64,000 nucleotides of DNA, taken from contig CM075943.1 in assembly GCA_038030265.1 (NCBI GenBank), positions 30,380,001 to 30,444,000 on the forward strand. The letters run 5' to 3'. The position numbers were made by a program, and so were the translations under genes. The stretch's first letter is position 1; each line of letters starts with the position of its first letter. This DNA is from Corythucha ciliata. Its lineage: Eukaryota; Arthropoda; Insecta; Hemiptera; Tingidae. The notes under the pieces were generated by a model. The model was given only the letters and a program-made list of their open reading frames with translations. It was not told the origin of the DNA and searched no databases. This document shows, one piece after another, positions 1 to 11,005 of the stretch.

Positions 1-240
1 GAATGCAAGAAATTTGCAATTCCACGAAAGAAAAGACCTGAAACTAGCCACTTCCCGAATATTCAGCCAGAAAACTTGTAATTTCGCTCAAAGGACCCGA
101 ACTTTCGCACTCACTAATATTTAGCTTTACTAATTATAAGGAATTCGTCTGGTCCAGGGTCAAAAATTGTTGTTTCGCGGAAAAATATAGTTCATAAACT
201 TGCAATTTCGCGAAAATAAAGACCAGAAACATTGAATTTA
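1..240. repeat. Edge of a degenerate TTCGCG periodic array
   Basis: The first 240 bases hold several diverged copies of a phrase reading roughly 'aaacttgcaatttcgcg' followed by 'aaaataaagaccagaa', spaced about 30-60 bp apart (near 55-95, 170-190 and 200-235). It resembles the class C array at 8.93-9.50 kb. The array continues beyond the window, so its left limit and any host transposon cannot be seen. Confidence 0.5.
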
Positions 241-594
241 GCGGCCAAGTGTCCAACCGGATACCAAATCTCTTTTTCACGATCCTACATCCATGAGAAT
301 GAAAGGGGTCTGTGCCCCTCACCTCGGATGCTACTGAGCGGTATTCAAATCCAGGCTGAACTGGCACTTACCCATAGAGTGCAGATTCAAATAACAGCGA
401 GGGCAGTTCGGCCCTTTTCCAACAATTTGTTAAACCTCAAATTGAAAACTAGAGCGAACCATCCAAATTGCAATTATTTTCCTCCCTTTTTACGTCGAAA
501 GAACTGTGACTTCTTCCCGTAGCGTACCGATCTGCAGATTTATATAAGCCTGCACCACCGCCAGCGAACGACCCCAAAGCGTGTGAAGTGCACA
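241..594. other. Unassigned stretch
   Basis: No supported gene. Open frames here are short and lack splice or family support. The sequence ends in AAGTGCACA (586-594), which is the left target-site duplication of the next element. Confidence 0.5.
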
Positions 595-1590
595 TAGGGT
601 TGCCAACACGAAATTTGACAAAATCGGGACAAGAGTTTCAAAGTCCAAAATCTCCCGGGACAAAACGGAAAAAAGTGGGACACTCGACTTGAAATGTCGT
701 CATACAGAACACTCGCGAAGGACGTGATTGAGTTCGAACAAATCTAACCACAAAAATATTGAAGCACAAAAAACCTTGAACAAAATGTTCTAACGACAAA
801 AGCTCTGACCACAAAAAGCCCCAATATCACGAACGACAAAATAAAGCCGTAACCGACAAATGTACTGACCTCAAAATGCTGTAAACAAAAAAAACTAAAA
901 CCACAAAATGCACTAACCACAAAATGCTCTAACCTCAAAAAGCTCGCCTCACATAAAGTAGCTACAACAATATGCTCCAAACGCAAAACGTTGTTACTGC
1001 AAAAACCACTAACCAAAAATGCTCTAACCACGAAAACCACTAACCAAAAATGCACTAACCACAAATTGCTCTAAACATAAAATCCTCTATCCCCAAAATG
1101 CTCTTAGCACAAAATACATGAAACACAAAAAGCTTGAACCCCATAAAGCAGGAACCCATATTAGTTATTTGCGCAAATAACAAAACGATCCAACCACAAA
1201 AACCTCTAACCAAAAATGCCCTAACCACAGAAGCTTGGATCCTAAAAAGCTCTGACCACAAAAAGGTTTTATCACGAAAAAACCCTGACCACAGAAAAAG
1301 TGATCGACAAAAACACCCGACAGCACGTACAGTTTGAAGAAGTATCTGAATGTTGAAAAAGAAAAAAAGCGGCTGATCAAACGAGTAGGACAATTTTTAT
1401 TAATTATTCTCATTTCATGGATCAGACCAGGTTCACGCTCATCTTCATTCCAAGAATAAAATTATTAAATGCCAATTTTTTAGATATGTAGACCAGAATC
1501 CGGGTCAAATTGCGTCCCGAGATGACCTTGCCCGGGACAAAATTATCCAAACCGGGGTTGTTCGGGTACCCCGGGATGGTTGGCAACCTT
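595..1590. mobile_element. Non-autonomous TIR element with 9-bp target-site duplication (Mutator-like?)
   Basis: The element starts TAGGGTTGCCAAC and ends GTTGGCAACCTT, giving terminal inverted repeats of about 11-12 bp. A second inverted motif, GGGACAAA with CCCGGG, lies just inside both ends. It is bracketed by a 9-bp direct repeat, AAGTGCACA, at 586-594 and 1591-1599. A 9-bp duplication is typical of Mutator-like elements (known), so I infer a non-autonomous MULE; the superfamily is not proven. It encodes nothing recognisable. Its interior is a degenerate short-period array. Confidence 0.7.
724..1345. repeat. Degenerate short-period array inside the 995-bp element
   Basis: About 35 loose copies of 'ctaaccacaaaatgct', spaced roughly 16-18 bp, run through the interior of the TIR element. 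Copies differ by substitutions and small indels, so no exact tandem unit exists. Open frames on either strand here are artefacts of the repetition. Confidence 0.75.
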
Positions 1591-1599
1591 AAGTGCACA

Positions 1600-1985
1600 G
1601 CTAGAATTAAGTGCCGTATGGAGCCTCTTTAACTGTACTTGGCGCACCAAAAATGAAAGTCTCGAAGTCGAAGTACTAAGACGAGAATGAAAAAGGGAAA
1701 AGGCGTGGAGCCACTCAACATTTCTCAATTATAAATAAAAGCCTGCCGCACACATTTCAACCCCTTTCTGCCCTGTTGCCTTTCCCCTCTACATCTTTCT
1801 GTTCTGTTTCAGTTCTGGCTTACACTTCGCAGAAACCAACCAAAATAATTAGGCAGAGGGGGCTTCCCTCGATTTACGCGGAAAACCGAGGCCCTCCACA
1901 CAGCAACAATTTGTTTAGAGCAAGCGCGACGAAAGTTTTAAAATGTTAATTTTCAGGTTCCTCACAAGAAAATTCCTCGGTCAAG
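1600..1985. other. Downstream flank of NOC2
   Basis: No gene is supported. This is the 3' side of the minus-strand NOC2 gene and should contain its 3' UTR. I see no canonical minus-strand AATAAA close to the stop codon. Confidence 0.4.
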
Positions 1986-4900
1986 TTAAAAATTATTTAT
2001 GTCAAAGTCTTCAACAATGTCTTCTTGATCAGATGCCTCAGACGACTCATCCGCTGCCACAGGACGTATTTTCGCTTTGACCTTCTTACGAGGTTCCTTT
2101 TGCTTGTCTTGCGCCGGCCTCTTTTTACTTTTCGACGACCTGAAACAACATTAGGACAATGTTGTAAATGCCGACTTACACCGACATCAACTTGCTTCCT
2201 CACTTGTCTTGTTCGACATCGGGAAATTCGAAATCAGATTCGTCCGACGGAAATAGATCAACCGGCCCGTCATTTTTAGGCACTTCTTTTTTCTTGTTAA
2301 TTACTCTTTTGATGGTAGGCATTTTATCCGAAGCAATCTAAACAAATTCGAACGGAAGATGAAAAAAAAAAAATACCAGACGGAAAAATTGTGAGACTCA
2401 CTTTGTCGTTAGAGGTGGCCTGTTTAGCGTACTGAACATTTTTAGCTTTCGCCACTTGTTCGAAGTACTTCGTAACAGGAGATGGTTTTATTCTTAGATC
2501 AGCTTCAAAAGCTTTAATTTTTTGAGTTTCGTTGAGGTTCAAGTTTAATTTACTTCGAGCAGTTTCAATCGCTTTGGAAGTTTCGTTTATTTTAAGAAGG
2601 ACCTGCTTCATTTTCGACGAATACTTTGCTGCTTTGCAATTCTTCAAGAATGTTTTGAGCTGAAATTAAGAAACAAATCGTATTAAAAAAGCGACAGCAA
2701 TTTTGATATAAATGAGTGAAGTCTTACTTGGACTACAACTGGAACAAAGATGTCGGGAAAACTGATTTTATGAGAAATCGAAGCGGCGTATTCCAAAAGC
2801 AATTGAAAAGTGTACTCGATCACAGCGTCCAGGAACCCTGTTTCTGTCATGGCCGATTTCGACAGTCGCAGAACAAACGTGAAGTCGAATGGTTTCATGG
2901 ACGCCTTTTTACTCGGTTTGCTCAGATCAACGAAGTTTAAACTCTGACAAGAAAAGGCCAAGATGAAGTCAGACAAAAAAATGTGAACAATTTGGTAGGA
3001 ATGATCTTACTTCAGTTATTAGGGGCAGTACGGGTATAACTGTGTCAGTTTCTCTTCCAAGTTTTATAAGAAGTTGAATACAATGAAATCTCAGAGGAAC
3101 AAACTGAGCAGTAGGAATCAGTTTAACGCACCCCAATATAATCTAAAGGAACAAGTTCAACCATATATATGTCGTAAAGTCACAGATTATCTAAATACGC
3201 ACTTGTACGAGTGGGTACAGCAGCTGCCGAAGAACCTCTGAGTCAGGATTAGCACTAATTAAATCAACCCAAAGTCTCAAAGAATGCATGTACTGCCAGT
3301 TGTATACTGTTTGAAAATTTTCCTGATGAAACCAAAAAGTCACGCAAACCAATCATTATACAAAATGAATAGGTAAAAACAAAAATATTAGCTAACTTTT
3401 TTATGAATTGTTATGGCGTTTCGCAAGTGAATCGCAAGCTGCCGAATGTACAAGAATGCATGCTGGTACGATAAAGCAGCATCCAGTGAAAATAAATCAA
3501 CCAAGGTCTGTTTCATAAAATTTATTTCCGGAAGAGTATTCGCAGAAACGAATTTTGATTCTTTAATGTACGCGATGTACAGATACTGAAACAGGTACGA
3601 TGTAATGATGTAAAATAAATCAATAAATTTATTTTTAAAAAGATAAAACGTGGTTTACCTTGAGTGCAACGTTCAGAAGAACGGATTTATGTATAGTCGT
3701 TAACCTCAAAATACACAAAAAAGCCAAAACCCTGACAGTTTCTTCACCGGAGCTCCACAGTTTCGTCAAATGTTTCAAGGCAGATTTGCTCATTTTTTGG
3801 TAGCAAGCGAGAACAGAGCACATTGAGTGCAAATGTTTGAGCATTACGCTGATGATGTGATCTGAACTAACGCCATTCATTAGCTAGAAAACAAAGGCGT
3901 GTTCTAAGGCGAACGTAATTCACAAAGAATAATAATGTAAAACGTAAGTTACTTTGAAAAGGTCGTTGAAGTAATTTTGTAAAGCCCCTTTTACTTTTGT
4001 CCACTTTTTCGATTTGTCAGGGTGTTTCAGCGAAGAGCCGGACAGTTTTAAGAATTCAAACAGAGCGCTTTGTAAATTCATGACACACATCTCGATAACA
4101 GCATTGAAAACTGAAAAATAGTAAGCCCAAATTGCACTATCTTCATTGATTTTTACACATTTTATTAGATACTTACCCGAACTTGCTTCAACTTGGTACT
4201 CAGCTTCTTCCTCTGTCACACGACAAATAGCAGCGTGGAAAAAATCGACGGCTTTGGCAATAGATTGGGCAGTGCTGAGAATTCCCAGAGAAACATAAAA
4301 AAATTTGTCAAGAAACACAATTACCAGACAATATCTCAGTGAAGCGAATTTATTTTATATTATTTATATTAATTTCAAAAGCACTTTTGAAATAGGTTCA
4401 TTTTTCCAAACTTTTACAAAGATGTGCGATAATCTGAGTTGGGTACTTTGATCCTCACTAATGAGGCAAGGTTTTGTGAAATTTGCCAAACCTTGATGAC
4501 ATTTCAAGATTCGCTATCATGCAATCAAGTTACGGCTGAACTGCCTAAAATCTGTACAAATCTCCACAATCTGACTGGATACTGGAAAAGAGCGACTACT
4601 TTCGGGGATAACTGGACCAATTCTCACTGAAAAATGTTTGCTCTTTTCGGTAGTGCCCTCAGATTTAATGTACGTGAAGCTATTCTCGACTTATAAGCGC
4701 TGAATCCAATAAAACCAACGTTATGGCTAAAAATACTAAAATATCGATTATCTCGAAAACGGTTGGAAATCGGACCTATGTTTATATGGACTTTTTTGGT
4801 CCATTTTGGACCTAGAAAAAACCCCTGCATTATTGCCGTCGACTTACCAAACACCCTGTATGATCATAGAGGTCGGAAGCCTTCAGTGGATTCATTAGTT

Positions 4901-7900
4901 AGTTTCTTCTTGTTTTCTGGCTCTTCCTTTCTGAATTCGAAGGATGAAGTCAGGATAACATTGCTCCGTTTCTTGATTCTTATAAGTCATTGAAACATTT
5001 TTCAGCTAGAAAATGACGTTGGTAACTTGATGTACCTGAGGACGTTTTCACCTACTTCGAGGACTCGCATACGCGAAGCCGGGAGTTGTACCCTCTCGAT
5101 TTGAGTACCAACGGTCTCGACTGACGGGTGAGCATTGTGGAAGCACCAATAGATTTGTTTGGTCACATGATAGTACTACATATTAAGCGTCTCTGCTCTT
5201 TCAAAGAGTAAGTAAAACAGTAGAGAGGAAAAAAATCTTATTCACCGTACAACTAGCCTGAGAACCTCCATAAATCACGCCCTACAAACTATTCTAATGG
5301 ACTATTAGGCGTTTTCCATTGCAGGAAAAGTGTAGCACGAACAGCATTTCATTGGAATTTCTGAAAATAATAAATGAAAACAACTGTCAATGCTGCACTT
5401 TTCCTTCACTAAAGACCGACGGCATGCCGAAAACCGCCTTTTTCAACTTTTCTGAGGTTTTACATCAAGAATGATAAGTCAGCTCAGACTCGATTTTTTT
5501 CACGATCACCATACTTCCATTCCTGTAGGAAACATGGAAGTACAAAACAATGGAACACACCTATATTCTTACTCTTGCAAATTTGGAAGCGTTTGCGAAG
5601 AACAGAGCGTACAAATTATTTCCTTACTTTTTAGGCAACAAGAAGACATGAACTGCATCTGTTCTGGAGAAGTTGAAAAGCAAAGATATCGTAAACGATC
5701 TGCTGGAAACTCAAAGATGTGGACTTATTTTTTATTTCATTCTTCATTACATTTTTGGGAATCTTTCGCCGCTAAAACAAGCATCCTCGTGTTACGCGAG
5801 AGCAAATGAGGCTCGTTCAAATGTGTATTCGAATATTTTTATAATTTATAATATTTTAATATTTATTCAAATTTTTATTATTTTCTTTCTCGAAAAAAAG
5901 CAATAAAATTGAATAATAAAGCAATATTCACTGTGTTAATGTCATTTGTCGAATATGTTTCGAACTAAGTGACGTCATCACACTCGGATATGAAATCAAC
6001 ATGGCGCGGGATGTTTTTAGCTGGCCCATAAAATTCCCTACTTTGAAAATTCATATCAATTTAAATTTTCGTTGATATTGAAAAAAAAATGCGCCAACCC
6101 TTTTCTATTTTTATTACCTTTAAGGAAAAATTGTTTCCAAAAAATGTGCAAGTGGCTCATTGAGAGGAAAGAGGCAGAGATGATGACGGAGCTCAAATAT
6201 CTGGGTGTAACAACGAGTTACAAGCTGCCATGGAGTAAAAGGGCGGTGAAGGGTGAATTTCATCCGAATGAGTATCGGACGCGGAAATTGTTTCGATTTA
6301 CTATTCAACACATTACACAAGTGAAGTGCCGCGTCCTCTCCACAGGGGCGTAGCGTGACATTTTGATGCCCGGAGCAGTGGTCAAGGTTGATGCCCCCTC
6401 CCCCCCACTATAAAAACATGCGAGTATCGCGCTATTCGCCTCAATCGGAAATCATCCAGGGCTTAGGGTAGGGACAACTTTCAGGATTCTCAGGGAAATT
6501 TTCTCCCAAACATCGTATTCAATTTACAAGGGAACGGGGAAGGACCAACTAGGTACCTATTTCAAGGCCGGTTTCCACTTGTTCTTTTGGAACGTTCCGT
6601 TCCTTGTTAAAGTACCACTTTGGACATTTAAACTGGGTTTTAAAAAGGAACGCATCGTTCCTTCGGAGCCGATCGGTGAAAAAGCGGTTTACATCGAAAC
6701 ATCAAAGGAAAGGAACGTTCTAAAGGAACGGGCAACTTTTTAGCCCGTTCCCTCATAGAAGGAACGGAACGTTCCAAAAGAACAAGTGGAAACCGGCCTT
6801 AACATATTCGCCTTTTTTCGGAATAAACAGACTGTGGTGACAGATTCTTGGCGTGGGAATGTTTCTCGGGGCATAAATCAGCAGTTTCATAGTCTCTGTG
6901 AGCTAGATTTGCCGTAATAATTAAGCCAATATGATGAACGATCAACGATAGGGGGGGGGGGGTGTTCCGGAGAGAACCAACTTCACGAGAATGGGTCTTC
7001 AAGAAACCGATTTCGAGGGGTTTAATCGTTGAAAAAAACCATTTTGAGGGTTTGACTCAGCAGAAAAAAAAAGTCATGAGCTTGGCTTGGCTTACATGAA
7101 AAACATAACCTTTGAGGGTCCGGCTTTTCAAAAAACACTTTCACGGGTTTAACTCCTGAAACCCCTTATTTCGAGGATTGACTCTGAGTAGAACCAACGT
7201 CGTCACAGGTTTTGCGTTTCAATAAACCAATTTCAAGGACTTTAGTCGTTCAAAAAACCAGTCTTGCGGGTTAGTATCTTCAAACAACAGAATTCGCGGA
7301 ACTTGGCATTCTCAAAATACCAATTTTGGGGGTTATTTGGTTCAATAAAAAACAATTTTACGGATTCGGCTCTACATAAAAACAATTTTTCCTCCTTTGG
7401 TTAATCAAAAGACTTCAATTCCGTGAGGTTGGCTCTGTCAAATTCTTCCAGCTTGCACTTGGCGTGTGGAGGGACGGAGCGTGTTTGCGTGGAACACTGA
7501 CCGAGTGTGGGATGCAACCCGCAGCCCCTGGCACGCTCTGGCCAGTTCTTAAACTGTTTTAATTGCCTCCAAAAGAGAGCCTTAGCAGCGCTCAAGACTC
7601 AGCTTAGATAGCTCATGGGGGTGCCCTGGTCTGCAATGGACCATTTTGTGCGGTTTTGGTGCCTCTTGGTAGACCTGAAGCTACAATTTCTTTCACGGAG
7701 CACCTAGCAACTATGGGGACTGGGCAGTTGAATAGATGTGGAGTGTTTTGTACCGGTGGTGCGCAAAAGGAGTCAATATTTGTCCCAACTGTGCTCGGTT
7801 CTTTAACTTATTCACGTTAAAAATAAATAAAAGCCTCATGCTCCATTTCAAGTGATGCCCGGGGCGGGCCGCCCAACCGCCCCCCCCCCATACGCTACGC

Positions 7901-10857
7901 CACTGCCTCTCCATAAACATATGCTTCAATTCAGAGAGGACGGGTGGAAAAACTTACACTACACTAGTGCATTATTTACATTGAAAGGAAAACGCCATTA
8001 AATTTACCCGGGCAACAGCTGAAATATCGTATATGAAAAATAATCCACGAAATGACCAAAAGTATTTGGATGCTTTTTCAGGGAATTTTTAAAAATTTTG
8101 AGTGGGGGTTCGATTACGTCAAACCCTATTTATTGAAATGGTTGATGCGGGGAAGAGGGGGTTAGACGCGTTTACTGAAGGAAAATTTTACATGTTATTT
8201 GTAAACAAACAATTTTAGAGTTCCCTCAAATGCTTCACAAGTAAGCATTGACGTCATTTCCCTTCGCACCATCCATCCCCTCCTGAAGTACTTTGAACCT
8301 TTTTAAAAAATCTTAAAACGCACTAATCGGGTTGCAACTTCCGTTGTTATCCATCAGTTCACGGGTTAAATAACCAGTATGCTTTTCTCCCCGATCTGAG
8401 ATTCATGCAAGTTCAGCATTGAGTCATAGTTTGTTTTCAATTTTATCCGCAGAACAGATAAGAGAAAAAATGGCTATTTTTTAACATTTTCATCTTCCAC
8501 TCGGCCAAGCTCGCAGTTTCGTTAAATTTTGTCCGAGGAGCAGCGCAATTCACGGTTTTTCTCGTTTTAATGGCCGAAACAGCAAATATTGTGTGTGTGA
8601 TTTTTGTTTTTTTCAGCCGAGAAAGGCCAAACTCACCGTTTTACCCCACAACAGCGGAACGATTTCTCAAAAATTTCAAGCAAAACTTCTTTCCCTCAAT
8701 CACGTCGCCGGAGCAGGTCAAACGCATACTTTAGAATTCGAGCCACAAAATGACCAACTCGTCGATTTACCATGAACTGCCAAATCTGACATTTTTGGAG
8801 TTTCAGCTGCGAAATAGAAAAAAACTCGCGGATTGTCTCAACTTCATATACCGATCTGCCAAAATCCCGACTAGGAAAACAATACTTCACGGATTTCACA
8901 CGATCAAAATCAAACTTTTCAGGCTATCTGTCCATATCAAGGAGCGATTTCGCGGGTCTCGCACCTTTCAAACACACAATTTCGCGAGTTTGCCCCTTTC
9001 AAAGCCCAAATTTTGGGAATTATTAGTTCTACAGAGCCCAATTTCGCGAGTGCTGCTCACTCAAAGAGTCAATCTCATGCACTTGATTGTTTAACAAACA
9101 ATTTCGCGTCTTATGGGGGTCATGAAAAATGCAGTTTCACAGGTTGGGCTCTTTCAGATTCCAAATTTCGTGGATTTGATGCTTAAAGAAGCCAGCTTTA
9201 AGGTCTTAGCTAATTTAAGAACTAATTTTACCTTTGTCTCATAGAAAAAAAAAACATGACTACTGCGCCAGTTTGGCTCTTTCAAAAACCTAATTTCGAA
9301 GATTTTCGAGGAATCAGCTCCATAAAACCTTTCAAATTTCCAAGATGTTGCCTCGTTTTAAAGAGGAATTTCGTGAATCTTACCGTTTAAAAAACCGCAT
9401 ATTGTGGAGCTCGACCACCAATAAACCTAATGTCAAGAGTTCGGCCCAGTCGAAATGCCTATTTCGTGGGTAAGCCTCCTTTCAAATACAAAATTTTGCA
9501 AGGTTGGCCTTCTCTTCACCCTGACAATACCAGTGCTTCGCCCTTAATCAGCTCAGGGCTTCACACCTCGTCTGACCTACTTTTTGCTTTAGCATTGTGG
9601 GCTTCGAATTAACCTCCCAGCAATCTAATTGATAAAATAATTAATTAACAAGATTATAACTACCGCTAAAAATGAAAACTGATTACCACATTGCCGGCAG
9701 TGCTGCTACTGAGGCAAGAGTGCACAATACCTGCTCAGCTTTAGGTAATGTGCACAATGCCAAGGCGTCTATTCCTCTTCCTTCACTTCCCTGAAGCCTG
9801 ATTCCACCACGTGCTCATTTATTTCACCACACACTGTGAACAATGCCTCGGCATTTCCCACAATGTTTGGATTTCCCACCGAACCCGATGCCGTACACCG
9901 AACAAACGAATGCCTACTTGGCTAGGGTGCAATGACTGTTTCATGGCGTTCGGTCATGCGGGTAACAGGTGCGGTATATTCAGTTTCTGGGGGACTAAAA
10001 TACGAGTTATCCTTGCTCATCTATCAGATTTTGCAACTGGATTTACGATTCTAGTTGTTGTGGTCGGTGATAGAATCTCTGTGATCATTCCTGATTCAAG
10101 CAAGAAGAGACGTTCGTAATAAAGCGGGGCGTTTGGCCGGACGAGTTGGAAAATGGGACAGAGAGTTCTAGAACGGGGGTGGACGTGCGTAAGCAATGTG
10201 CCTTTAGCCACCCATATCGGTGAGACTCCTCTATTTTACGATGTTTTTTTCACAATACTTACGGGTTAGACTGTAATGCTTCCCTCAGTTCTCGCACCAT
10301 AACGAGAGTAACAACATTATCTGATTTACGCTTGACCTCGAAGTCGTTTTCATAGTCACTTTCATCACTGCCCACCTACGACGAAAAAAAAGAAAAGAAA
10401 AGTAAGGGATTGTAAATGATGGGGCACGATGATTACTAACTTCCAGTGTGTCAGGGGCTTTGTGTATTTTGCCATCTTCATCCTCTTCACCATCTTCCTC
10501 TCCTGCGTCATCATCGGAGGATTCAGCAAAATGTAATAAGTTCTTATCATTTTCCAAGAGAAAATTGTAAAATTCAGGATCCGTGTCTTTTAGTTTTGAC
10601 AAGGACTTTTTGTGCGTTCCCCCGTCTAGCCCTGAATTGAAAATTGTTATACTTCATGTCACAAGCACGATTATTTCGAATAGCAATAAACAAACTTACA
10701 ATCTTCATCCGGCCCATCACTGACTTCCAAGTCCTCTCGGTCGATGATCTCCGGCTCTGGTTGGCCTGCTGTCACGGGACCATATAAATAAGATGGAACA
10801 TCAAGGAGGTCGCTATTCGCTAGTACACAACGACGTAGACTTACCTTTGAATTTCAT
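1986..10857 (-). CDS. NOC2L: Nucleolar complex protein 2 homologue (NOC2/NOC2L), 14 exons
   Basis: NOC2 is a nucleolar factor that pairs with NOC1 or NOC3 to move pre-60S ribosomal particles out of the nucleolus (known for the family). Exons, in transcript order: 10845-10857, 10700-10768, 10441-10631, 10263-10375, 4177-4274, 3953-4110, 3659-3883, 3397-3585, 3203-3322, 3011-3142, 2728-2943, 2402-2659, 2204-2337 and 1986-2139. All junctions are GT-AG and in phase, giving 689 residues (human about 750). Family signatures are DPEFYNFLLEND (about residue 49) followed by an acidic tract, SSGEETVRVLAFL (about 258), SYQHAFLYIRQLAIHLRNA (about 328) and PFDFTFVLRLSKS (about 454). The C-terminus is Lys-rich then acidic, ending VEDFDINNF. 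Exon 1 is only 13 bases. Intron 4 (4275-10262, 5,988 bp) is swollen by transposons, and the other introns are short. The gene looks intact. Confidence 0.94.
4275..6342. other. NOC2 intron 4, distal part: unassigned, with one repeat end
   Basis: No coding signal is supported. A stretch at about 4690-4862 ends 'ccaaacaccctgtat', the kind of terminus common to dispersed insect elements whose ends read CCCTGTA. A short open frame at 6180-6353 contains ELKYLGVT, faintly like a LINE reverse-transcriptase C-terminus, but this is too little to call. Confidence 0.35.
6564..6800. mobile_element. MITE nested in the hAT-like element
   Basis: A 237-bp element with near-perfect terminal inverted repeats of about 42 bp. 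It starts AAGGCCGGTTTCCACTTG and ends CAAGTGGAAACCGGCCTT, and both arms continue through a GGAACGTTCC palindrome. No convincing target-site duplication is visible, so the superfamily is open. The younger age is inferred from its insertion inside the larger element. Confidence 0.8.
6990..7440. repeat. Degenerate ~30-bp periodic array (class C-like)
   Basis: Repeated diverged phrases of the type 'aaccaatttcgaggg' followed by 'tttgactcttgaaaa', with a spacing near 30 bp (about 14 units). The words and word order match the 8.93-9.50 kb array, but copies are too diverged for a tandem consensus by eye. It lies entirely inside the hAT-like element. Confidence 0.75.
7914..8929. other. NOC2 intron 4, middle part
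   Basis: No gene supported. The phrase 'catatgcttcaattcagagaggacgggtgg' (7918-7947) recurs with changes at about 13087-13115, so this is dispersed repetitive DNA of unknown type. Confidence 0.4.
8930..9500. repeat. Degenerate ~30-bp periodic array, class C
   Basis: About 18 diverged units with the order 'caatttcgcgag', 'tttggctc', 'tttcaaaaac', spaced near 30 bp. The reverse complement of this class forms the 25.64-26.23 kb array. No flanking TIR or TSD was found for this copy. It lies in NOC2 intron 4. Confidence 0.75.
9501..10262. other. NOC2 intron 4, proximal part
   Basis: No gene or repeat could be assigned. Short open frames on both strands overlap each other and have no splice support. 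Confidence 0.35.
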
Positions 10858-11005
10858 CCTGAAATAACGCCAAAATTCTTAGTGCAACAAGGAATTAAGA
10901 TAGTTCTAACCACGTGGGCATGAGACACACACACAACGTTCTTCCGTTTATCATTTCACCTTTATCAATCAAAAGAAAAAAAAAACAATGTAGTTTAGGG
11001 CAAGG

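Larger units (their letters stand above)
6343..7905. mobile_element. hAT-like non-autonomous transposon, 8-bp TSD, carrying a periodic array
   Basis: The left end is CAGGGGCGTAGCGTGAC and the right end is TACGCTACGCCACTG, so the terminal inverted repeat is CAGNGGCGTAGCG. It is flanked by a perfect 8-bp duplication, CCTCTCCA, at 6335-6342 and 7906-7913. TIRs beginning CAG with an 8-bp TSD are the mark of the hAT superfamily (known). The 1,563-bp element sits in NOC2 intron 4, has no transposase, and contains a nested MITE (6564-6800) and a degenerate array (6990-7440). Confidence 0.85.

Noticed and set aside
744..1393. Minus-strand open frames of 82-112 codons with Val/Phe-rich repeats
   Set aside because: They are translations of the degenerate short-period array and have no codon or family support.
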